This document shows, piece by piece, positions 11,327 to 19,592 of a stretch of 64,000 bases of DNA (positions are counted from its first letter, which is position 1; each line of letters opens with the position of its first letter). Source of the stretch: Takakia lepidozioides (taxonomy: Eukaryota > Streptophyta > Takakiopsida > Takakiales > Takakiaceae); contig CM060734.1 of NCBI GenBank assembly GCA_030704615.1, forward strand, positions 8,806,001 to 8,870,000. The letters are read 5' to 3'. The notes under the pieces were generated by a model. The model worked only from the letters and a program-made list of their open reading frames with translations, was not told where the DNA came from and did no database searches. The position numbers and the translations under genes are program-made.

Positions 11327-12010
11327 GTAAGTGCATACTACACTGGCTCAAAAGCGGCAGATGTGCCATCCACTGAAAGTCCATGAGAAAAAATTAATGC
11401 ACATTTTAATTAAGGATATTTGTTCAAATATATTTTTATCTTCATAGGTAATGGTATACTAATCATATTTAGTAAATGGTCTCATCCCAAATATTTGAGA
11501 TATTTTTTATTATATTTTTTTAAATGATTTTCTCTTATTTAGAAATAATAGCTATTTATTATTATCTTGTAGTTTATGAAATTTGTCCATATAATAATAA
11601 GCTCCTAGAGACAATAACAATATATATATTCTTAGCAAAGATCTCCACCCAAATATGAATTTTTCAAAATGCTATGGACAAATCGTCATTTTGGGGGTTT
11701 TTTAGTACAAAAAAGTCCATAGTGTCTTGATGGATGGATGGAATTGTTCACAAATTTATATTTGTGTCTATTCAAACATTGTGTATCTAGTTGTAAAGTC
11801 CATATATGAATTGGTTTTGCACAAATAGGTTTTCCAGATGGCATTTGGGACATCCAATGGACTGTGACAGTCCATTGGAATTCCCTACAAAAGTCCATAG
11901 CTTCATGAGATTTCATCCAAATTCCAAAATAATTGTACCCACATATACACATGGTAAGTGGCTAACCCATTCTAAGTCCATTTGCTATAAATATATATTT
12001 ATGTGTATAG
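11327..12010 (+). other. Probable AT-rich intron of U1
   Basis: It begins GGGTAAGT at the end of the coiled-coil exon and ends TGTGTATAG just before coding resumes. It is very AT-rich in the first half. The second half repeats the word AAGTCCAT four times (11,722-11,978) and holds a perfect inverted repeat at 11,853-11,879. Confidence 0.5.
11853..11879. repeat. Perfect inverted repeat, 12-bp arms, 3-nt loop
   Basis: TCCAATGGACTG, then TGA, then its exact reverse complement. It could form a short hairpin. It contains the AGTCCAT word that recurs in this intron and has no GGCGCC core, so it is unrelated to the large palindrome arrays. Confidence 0.85.
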
Positions 12011-13424
12011 GTGAAGAATAATATGAAAAGCAGTCAGTCGAAAACTGCAAATTGCAGTCCAAACTGAGCCACTCTAGTCTGCATCTACCCGAATGGAAGC
12101 AACAGCTGGAGAAGCTGACATTGCAAGCAGGCCTGGATGCAGCAAACACGGCCTTGGCCCGAGCATGGTTGAGTGAAGGGGGTGAACTAGAAATGAAGAA
12201 ACTCAATAGGGCAATGATAAAAAAAAAGAAATGTCAGTTGGCGAAATTGGTGACAGACATTCACGAGGAATTCCTGCCACCAATTCCAGAACAAGAGGAG
12301 CTCACGAACGAGGAAGACCAAAAGGAGCAAGACCATGAACAGGAAGCACCAATACAATCAACAACAACAACAACAACTCCAGCACAAACACCACCAACAA
12401 CGCAACCACCACAAAGTCAACAGGCACTGGTACAGGCCACAGCAGGACCATCTACTCAGGAGGTAAACCCCGTACCATTACCAAGTGTTCTGGTGGCATC
12501 AACTTCAGTAGCAGTGGATGATTTCCAAATCATGCCATGCAAGCAGGATGGGGAGTGGCTGAAGTATTCAAAGGAATACTTTAAAATGATGATAGTCCCA
12601 GCCCACCAAATCCCAGAAGTGTTAGAGAAGGTATTCAAGGCCTTAACCCCCTGCAGGTCATTGGGCCAATTGCATCTACTCAATCAAACGCTCATACCTT
12701 TGAGATACAGGATGAGGCCGCTGGCTAGGGAGGAGACATGGTCAGGGGCAGAATTGATTGAATTCTGGCGCCAGGCTCCCCTAGAGTACAAGGAGCTGGT
12801 CGCTTACATGTGGGCAGTGGGGCAATTGAAGATTAATCCTACCCCGACAGTGGACATTGTAATGGGTTGCCCAAGTTCTTATATTGGCAGCTACTTGTAC
12901 ATGATGCTAAAGAGGAAGCTCCGGAAGGCTTATCGGAAGGATGAGTTGGCAAAGTCCGTGTTGCGGGACTTGAGGCTGGGGGTTAAGTTGATACAGCTGA
13001 GGTTTTTGTTGTGTTTGGGTGGTGCAGTGCGTGGCTTCACATTATGAGACCCGGGCTTACTTCCTCAATGGTATGTTGCTGCTCCACTACCTTGCAATTT
13101 TTGGCTACCTATGGTTTTGCCTAGAGAGTTGTAAGCAGGCCCTGATGACCCCTGTTCTAAATGAGAAGAATGGGCATGGCTTCTCAAGATACAGGGAAGC
13201 TGTTTAGCTTAACTACTTATGGCAGATCCTAATCAGTCCATCCATTCACCCTTCCGTTTTGACAGATTTCTCAACACAACAATGGGATCTACAAATTCCT
13301 GGGTGGTGCTACGAGGACTTAGCTAGACTAAAGGAAAAGGGAGAGGGCGGGGGGGGGGGGGGGGATGTACTCATAAGATGTTAATTGCCATGGCCATAGA
13401 CATTGAAATAGCAGCGGCAGCAGC

Positions 13425-13624
13425 ATGGTGGGGGGGAAAGAGGTGCTAGTTGGTAACCGAAAACTTATGACAGAGTTTGGCATTGACATCTCAGTAGATG
13501 CCTATGATATCTTCAAGAAACTGAGACTCTCCCAAGAATAGGCGTCTTGGTTGCAATTGGCAAGGAACTGATTGGAGCAATTGCTATTGTTGATCCTATA
13601 AAACCTGAAGCAGCTGCTTTGAGG
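13425..13624 (+). pseudogene. Fragment of a copper-type P1B-ATPase (HMA5/RAN1-like)
   Basis: Translation gives VGGKEVLVGNRKLMTEFGI, then after a stop and frame change near 13,540 GVLVAIGKELIGAIAIVDP and IKPEAAAL. This matches the nucleotide-binding domain of plant Cu+-exporting ATPases ('G..VLVGN+.LM...GI' and 'L.G.+A++DP+KPEA'). About 66 residues are present, where the whole protein has about 900-1,000. The homology stops at AG|GTTCGC, which could be an old splice donor, so it looks like one captured exon or a pseudogene piece. A 16-G run precedes it (13,349-13,364). It cannot encode a working transporter. Confidence 0.6.
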
Positions 13625-13639
13625 TTCGCTACACTTCTT

Positions 13640-14640
13640 TGTGTTGAACTCAGTCCACTGAAGACATTTCTATTGATTTAGAGGCAATTCTAGGGCTTGA
13701 AATGAAGTTTAAGTTAGGTGCAGGAGAACCATATGCAACAAGTTTTTTTTTTGTTCAAATCATGGTCGTTACAGACTCATGAGTTTGTGCATTGTAAGGG
13801 ACGGTCTTCATATATTGTCTTAATACAATGTCACGCGCTCTTCATCATGTTTATTTCTTTTCGTGCTTTGATGGGGATGGTCTGTATGTTCTCCAGTCTC
13901 AATCACATCCGCAAGATCAGTGGCTATGTGTAGGGGATTGTGTTGATTGCAATGTTGTAGTAAGGCCATCGTAGCATCTGTGTTAATATTCGGAGACAAT
14001 AGAAATAGTATTGCACATGTATGAACTACAAGTCGCAGCCCCCAAGTCACTGCAACAACTACGAGTGCTTGGTTCCCAACCCACAGTCGATCTATATCAC
14101 TAGCGAGTAGTGCATTTCAAACCTTCAGTTGCATCTGTCACTTCAACAGAAACCATTGCAAGTGGTTCCCCTAGTTGTCGACTCCACTTCCGAGTCATCA
14201 AGGCAACCAGCAGACAATTCACCGCGCCACGTGGTGTGGCCTTAGGCCTGCTCGTGTCCCTGCACGTGTCCTGCCTCCAACATAACACATGGCGTTCCGA
14301 CACATAGGCACGCGACTGTCTCACTCAATGCGTGAACACCGTGGGGAAGTCGCACCCCCCGGGTCAAAAGTCCACTGTGGTCAAGGTCCAAGAATCAGTC
14401 AATGCGGCGCACGGCGACGCCACGTGCCCCCCCCCAGAAAATTGAACCGCAGTCGGCGGAACGACTGACCGGAAGCACTCCGACCACGTCATGACCGAAG
14501 CGACTAGACTGTCCGAAGAGACTAGTCTGTTGGCACTCCGAGTCGCCCAGTCGTTTCCCAGTCGTTTCCCAGTCTTTTTTTTGTTTGAAACGACTCATTT
14601 TCCAGTCGTTTCTCGAGTCATTATTTCAGCGATTCCTTGT
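13640..14640. other. No gene seen; short CAGTCGTTT repeats at 14,540-14,620
   Basis: I see no supported coding region. Near 14,500-14,620 the words GACTAG(A/T)CTGT and CCAGTCGTTTC recur several times, probably remains of a short repeat or MITE. Confidence 0.4.
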
Positions 14641-14651
14641 AGTGATCTCAT

Positions 14652-14899
14652 TTAGCCATATTATCAGACATGCCACTTGTATCCTTGTAGTTGTACCCAA
14701 ACTTGGCATACATGTCCAATATCAGCTTTGACGATATCACCGTGGACCTCTACACCCTTTTCCAGGGCTGCCAGGCTTGCATTTGACATACATGTACACG
14801 AGGGGAATGTTCAGAATAACATCATGTACAATTCCAGCTTTGATGATGTCACCATGAACCTCTTGGCCCCTTCCCAGGGCTGCTAGGCTTGCATATGCA
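14652..14899 (-). pseudogene. Tandem fragments of a PPR protein
   Basis: On the minus strand two diverged copies of one unit follow each other. The first reads SLAALGRGQEVHGDIIKAGI, then DVILNIPLVYMYVKCK. The second reads SLAALEKGVEVHGDIVKAD, then LDMYAKFG. The pattern 'G..VH..I+KAG...DV...+LV.MY.KCG' is that of PLS-class pentatricopeptide repeats, which bind organelle RNA. Two frame changes and a stop break it, and only about two repeats remain. With the ATPase piece 1 kb away it suggests gene-fragment capture by a mobile element or decayed retrocopies. Confidence 0.6.
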
Positions 14900-15026
14900 T
14901 ATTACAAACACAAATGAACATGCATGACCTGGTCTGGCTTCATCCCACGAAAGCACGGAAACAAAACAGATTGGAAACCGAAATGCGGCACCGCATTTCG
15001 AACGTGCTTGGGAGGGTATGAGTATC

Positions 15027-16131
15027 TTACGAGTTGAGGTCCGCCATGGCATTCTTGAGCAAGGAGGAGTCTGCCGCCTTCACCTTGAGGATGACACACT
15101 CCACCATGTAATGCCAGCCAATGTGCTTGGCATGGTTCTGCTTGATGTACTCCCACCAGGCGAGAAGTCGGTGATTCCCGTCCCACACAAAGAACATTTT
15201 ACCCGACATATGGCCGAAGTCTGGATCACCCTTCAGCGTCTTTGAATTTGTTGTTGCGAGTGTGCCAGTGGGTATCCCACATTGACAATTCATCGGCAGT
15301 GGGTCCACGAGTTTCGCCGTCCTCATTCTCAATGGAAACGTAAAACGCTGTCGATCCCAGACGGTACCCTTCTCGAAATGTAAACTTGAGCTTATCCACA
15401 TCTCCGGGAAGGGCCTGCCTGACAATGGGAAGGGAGACCATGCGACAGAGTGGGATTCGAAGAGTCCGCTAGAATACCCTGCTGCCCAGAACTCTGCCAA
15501 TGCTACTGTGTGTCTCCTCCAACATTTTATCCGCTGCACTTTTGAAATCCTCCGGAGACATGTCTGTAGGTGCCGGTAGTGGCTGAGCAGCTGGAGCATC
15601 CTCAACTGGAGCTGCACTCTGGGGCCTGTCTGCGGGCAATTCTGCCATTGCAGAGGCCTCCTCCGGGCCTGCTTGCTCATCGGTGGTGAGGTCTTGTTGC
15701 GAACGTTGAGCGGCAGCACCCTCCTGCGGTACCAAATCGACAGAAACGGTCGATCCCATTGCCTTCGCTGCAGCAGAGTCGGCCCCAACATCTGCAGGCG
15801 GGAAATCCTCCAGGAACTGAGCTTCAGCTCGTGGAAGCGGTTTTGCGGGAGATTGTTCGGCCGTCGCCCTGATTGCCTTCTGCTTCCTCATCCTTGCAGG
15901 TGAAGGTGTCTGCTGCAATTGAATCTGTCTTTTACCCTGCTGCTTCATTCACGTTGGTGGGGGTGAAACGGCCTGAGCCGGTTCAGAAACCAGTAGAGGG
16001 ACGGACTGCTTCTTCTTCGACTTTGCTGGAGAAGGGCCCCACCCCTGCTGGCGATTCTCCATGATCGAAGAACGCGAGTCGATCTCTGGGGCTTTGAACT
16101 TGCCCTTCGAAGCCGCGTCTTTGAAACGCAC
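15027..16131 (-). pseudogene. ParB/Srx-fold-like protein, copy B (with premature stops)
   Basis: Minus strand. A Lys/Ala/Pro-rich N-terminus (16,131-15,560) runs into the conserved domain: THSSIGRVLG, a stop at about 15,470, then LRIPLCRMVSLPIVRQALPG, DIDKL-type helix, AFYVSIENEDG, GKMFFVWDGNHRLLAW (about 15,160-15,200) and an end near ILKVKAADSSLLKNAMADL. DGNHRL preceded by hydrophobic residues is the 'DGxHR' signature of the ParB/sulfiredoxin superfamily, and the preceding helix-strand order also fits. That fold includes DNA-binding partition proteins, phage nucleases and ATP-dependent reductases. In-frame stops at 15,949-15,951 and about 15,470, plus a frame change near 15,240, show it is broken. 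Exon X and palindrome array 2 lie upstream. Confidence 0.6.
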
Positions 16132-16343
16132 AGGGCTAGGCCCGGCAGGACTCTTCCTGCGGCTCTTCGGATTCCTGCGATCCCTCCAAAACGTCCACCT
16201 TTCCTTTTAGGCATGCAAACATGTTCTGCATTCAAGTCTCCTAGCATTCAGTCTAAGAATTACAGAAGCAAAATGGGGGGTTCGGTGCTCGATTAGCTGC
16301 GCGCAGCCCGATCGCATGGAGCTCTCACTGGTGGCTGGGTTGC

Positions 16344-16499
16344 CTAAGTGGCCTGCTGCTCGGAGATGGCAATCTCCTCCTGTAGATGCATCTGCTTCCT
16401 CCCCTTCGGCATTGGCCTACGTCCGAAGTATAATTTTCGGAGCTTGCGACGAGGTCTCCTGTCTGGTGCACGAACTCCCCCCCTCTCAGGTTCGAGCAT
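16344..16499 (-). CDS. Small basic exon/ORF X, copy B (51 aa)
   Basis: It encodes MLEPERGG, then RRPRRKLRKLYFGRRPMPK and a helical LQEEIAIS. A close relative lies at 24,300-24,429 (RPRRKLKALYYGRRPIS, LQQEIPVS) and another at 28.4-28.5 kb, each directly 5' of a ParB-like gene or its remains and 0.2-0.4 kb from a palindrome array. It may be the first exon of the ParB-like gene or a separate small gene. The Arg/Lys clusters suggest nucleic-acid binding, but I know no family for it. Confidence 0.45.
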   Translation of the reverse strand: MLEPERGGVRAPDRRPRRKLRKLYFGRRPMPKGRKQMHLQEEIAISEQQAT

Positions 16500-16854
16500 A
16501 AGAAGAACAGAGACAGGGAAAAGGGGCAAAGAGTGCAGATGGAAAGGGCGCAAGAGGGGTGACTGAGGAGACACGACAAAAGTAGATGAAACGGCGGTGA
16601 TGCACCACTTGGGTTCGAAAGGGTTGGACGTAAGTGTCTCCTCGTGGACTTTGCGTCATTACGAAATTCGAATCGTTTAGGGTACGCCTGCCGTCCGAAA
16701 AACAAACATCATTATCCAACAGTCAGGCCGCGCCGCCTCATGCCACTTCAGTCAGATAGAGTGCAGACATGTGCCGCAATTCCGTTGCTCCACGTGTTCA
16801 TATTTCATGGAATTTCCGTCCCAGCGTCTGATGAGTAGGAGTGAAAATGCGAAT

Positions 16855-18700
16855 GTGGCGCCGCATTTCCGTTAAGTACCATCACGAAGCTACATATCCG
16901 TACTTGTTGGAAGGAAATGCGGCACCGCATTTCCGTTCCATCTTCACATACCTTAGTTGTTGAACGGAAATACGATGCCGCATTTCCGTCCCACAGCTCC
17001 ATGTATGAGATACAAAAGGGAAATGCGGCGCCGCATTTCCGTTCTGGAATGTCGAAAGGTGCGATTCGGACGGAAATGCGGCACAACATTTCAATTCCCG
17101 TGGTTCATGATTTTCAATGTGAACGGAAATGCGGTACCACATTTCCGTTCCCCCTTCACATACTTAGTTGTTGAACGGAAATAGGGTGCCGCATTTCTGT
17201 CCCACAGCTCCATATGTGAGATACAAAAGGGAAATGCGGCGCCGCATTTCCGTTCTGGAATGTCGAAAGGTGCGATTCGAACGGAAATGCGGCACAACAT
17301 TTCAGTTCCCGTTGTTCATGATTTTCAATCTGAATCGAAATACGGTACCGCATTTCCGTTCCCCCTTCACATACCTTAGTTGATGAACGGAAATGCCGTG
17401 CCACATTTCCGTTCGGGAAAGTATAGAGGTCTCACCTGAACAGAAATGCGGTGCCGCATTACCGGTCTGGAAAGTTTGAAGGTGTCACATGGATGGAAAT
17501 GCGGCACCACATTTCCGTCCCATAGCTCCAGGCCTCATATACAAAACGGAAATGCGGCGCCGCATTTCCGTTCTAGAATGTCGGAAGCTGCGACTCGGAC
17601 GGAAATGCGGTGCCGCATTTCTGTTCCCGTTGTTCACGATTTTCAGTCAGAACGGAAATGCGGTAGCGCATTTCCGTTCTGTAGAGTATTAAGGTCTGAC
17701 CCTGTCGGAAATGTGGTGCCGCATTTTCGTTCCACAGCTCCATGCCTCACATACAAAACGGAAATGCGGCGCCGCATTTCCGTTTTGGAATGTCGGAAGG
17801 TGCGACTCCGACGGAAATGCGGTACCGCATTTCAGTTCCGATGTTTGACGATTTTTCATTAGAACGGAAATGCGGTGCCGCATTTGCATTCTGGAATGTT
17901 GGGAGGTGTAACTCCGATGGAAATGCGCTGCCGCATTTCAGTTCCGATGGTTCATGATTTTCAGTCAGAACGGAAATGCGGTACCGCATTTCCGTTCTGG
18001 ATAGTATGAATGTCTCAAGCGGTCGGAATTGCACTCGGCTCCATGCATCAGATACAAAATGGAAATGCGTCGCAGCATTTCCGTTCTGGAATGTCGGAAA
18101 GTGCGACTCGGACGGAAATGCGGTGCCGCATTTCTGTTCCCGTTGTTCATAATTCTCAATCAGAACGGAAATGCAGTACCGCATTACCGTTCCACCTTCA
18201 CATACCGTGCTTCCTGGATGGAAATGCGTTACCGCATTTCCGTTCTGGAGAGTGTTAAGGTCTCACCCGGGCGGAAATGCGGTGCCGCTTTTCCGTTCTG
18301 GAATGTCAGAAAGTGCGACTCAGACGGAAATGCGGTGCCGCATTTCCGTTCTTGGAATGTCGGAAAGTGCGACTCAGACGGAAATGCGGTGCCGCATTTC
18401 TGTTCCCTTTGTTCATGATTCTCAATCAGAACGGAAATGCGGTACCGCATTTCCGTTCCACCTTCACATACCGTGCTTGCTGGATGGAAATGCGTTACCG
18501 CATTTCCGTACCACCTTCACATACCGTGCTTGCTGGATGGAAATGCGTTACCGCATTTCCGTTCTGGAGAGTATAAAGGTTTCCCCCGGACGGAAACTCG
18601 GTGCCGCATTTCCGTCGCTCTGGTGCATGACCAAGATGCAATACGGAAATGCGGCGCCGTATTTCCGTCCACCAGCAATCGAAAGAATCACTTGGGACGG
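16855..18700. repeat. Palindrome array 2: about 34 palindromes at about 53-bp period
   Basis: About 34 imperfect to perfect palindromes of 22-24 bp with half-site CGGAAATGCGGC, separated by 28-30 bp spacers. Starts run 16,916, 16,966, 17,019, 17,070, 17,124, 17,176, 17,231 and so on to 18,643. Cores are mostly GGTGCC, GGTACC, GGCGCC or GGCACC. Spacers fall into about five classes: S1 TTCTGGAATGTCGGAA, S2 TTCCCGTTGTTCATGA, S3 CCACAGCTCCATG, S4 CTTCACATACC, S5 GAGAGTATTAAGGTC. The order S3-S1-S2-S4/S5 recurs, so this is a higher-order repeat. It lies between exon X (-) and a transposase N-terminal fragment (+). Open frames crossing it are artefacts of the repeat. Confidence 0.92.
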
Positions 18701-19085
18701 GAAATCTGGAACCTGAATGGGTTGCATTGTTCCGAAACAACACAATTGCGGCCAGTCTTGATGAGCACAACTTGGTTGTCTGACCGTTTTAACTAACAGT
18801 ACTGGCAGTTGTCAGTGCGAACGTTCCTGTCTGCACCGAGAATACTGCTGGATCCACCCTCAGGAGAAACTGTCAGGAGATGTTATTTCGTCGCCGAATC
18901 GGCCATCATTGTCATACTTACTGGCTATGGAATCACACCTCCCACCTTCATGCATGTAGCTTGAAACAATACTTTCCACTTCAATGTGCGACTTCCAATC
19001 GTCGATGGACTCCGCATGGTGCCTGTGAGCCTTGGTCTGTCGCTATACTGAACCTCGCAATTGCCAACTTCGTGCGGTCTTCGAT

Positions 19086-19158
19086 GGCTCCGAATTCCTA
19101 CGCTATAGTTTGCTGTCCTCCGCAACTTGGGAGAGCATGGATCCCAAACGAGGGAGGT
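19086..19158 (+). pseudogene. N-terminal fragment of a MULE-like protein (weak)
   Basis: MAPNSYAIVCCPPQLGRAW, then IPNEGG, resembles the start of MULE-like copy 2 (MAENPSATVYCPPHEHRAS, FPCRGD). It sits about 0.4 kb after array 2, the same distance and orientation as the transposase starts after arrays 4 and 5. It is cut at 19,155 by a dispersed repeat. The match is short, so confidence is low. Confidence 0.3.
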
Positions 19159-19318
19159 TTGCTATTTCATGAGCATGAGCGGCATGAGCGGCATGAGCAG
19201 AGTAGTAACACAATCGGTTTTCATGAGCAGAAGTACAAATTTCGAAAATAAAAAACAATAAAAAAACAATAATTTAATGCAATGTGTCAGAAAAAACAAA
19301 TATATTATTCGGCCCCTT
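19155..19318. repeat. Dispersed repeat R (GCATGAGCGG-rich), copy 1
   Basis: It begins AGGTTTGCTATTTCATG, continues with two GCATGAGCG words and the string CAATCGGTTTTCATGAGCAG, and then becomes AT-rich. The same 150-bp sequence is at 48,831-48,985. It interrupts the MULE-like N-terminal fragment, so it may be an element end or a small non-autonomous element. Confidence 0.7.
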
Positions 19319-19450
19319 GAAGGGAAAATTGCCTCCAATCGTAATTGTGTATACATCGTCGCGTACAGCCGAGCCGGCCGTTGCCATCCGATAAACACGC
19401 CCAAGGCCGGGTGGAGGTACGTCCACGGAGCTCTGAATCATCATTCAGAA
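19300..19450 (-). pseudogene. C-terminal MULE-like fragment, inverted
   Basis: The minus strand matches 33,640-33,760 of MULE-like copy 3 at DNA level (GAGCTCCGTGGACGTAC, then CGGATGGCAACGGCCGGCTC). It is opposite to its neighbours and in a changed frame. It shows that 19.1-19.5 kb is a junction of several element pieces. Confidence 0.6.
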
Positions 19451-19592
19451 GTCATTTAGATGCTCTTTGTTGAGCTAATCTGTCTCTCCTCCCCCAATAG
19501 AAGAATTGTGTTGAGCAAGATCTCTAATGTTATGTGCGCATTCTTGACAGACAAAAATACAGCAGGATCTGGCACATGCGCGGAGGTTCTTC

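Larger units (their letters stand above)
10304..13207 (+). pseudogene. Unidentified coiled-coil/Pro-Thr-rich protein U1
   Basis: I do not recognise this family. From the 5' end it encodes a Glu-rich segment (10,304-10,504), a short heptad coiled coil with VETLTGQVQTLKGQVDTLK (about 11,112-11,200), then a probable AT-rich intron (11,327 GTAAGT to 12,010 TATAG). The main 331-residue exon follows (12,052-13,047): helical N-terminus, Thr/Pro/Gln linker (about residues 95-140) and a conserved domain containing VPAHQIPEVLEKVFKALTP, LIPLRYRM and SSYIGSYLYMMLKRKL. The same domain occurs in U2 at 34.6 kb, so this is a repeated and probably mobile-element family. Extra stops lie between the first segments and after 13,047. 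A gag-like or accessory element protein is possible but unproven. Confidence 0.5.

Noticed and set aside
13349-13364. G run as an assembly gap marker
   Set aside because: The flanks are continuous with gene-like sequence, and similar runs occur throughout. It is a homopolymer of uncertain length, not a gap.
16855-18700. CRISPR array
   Set aside because: Regular repeats and spacers resemble one, but spacers recur in a few classes, repeats are palindromes that vary, no cas genes are present and the context is a plant genome.
16855-18716. Overlapping open frames on both strands up to 181 aa with repeated RRRISV / CGAAFPF phrases
   Set aside because: They are readings of the palindrome array. 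Both strands and several frames stay open because the unit contains no stop, and the peptides are just the repeat.
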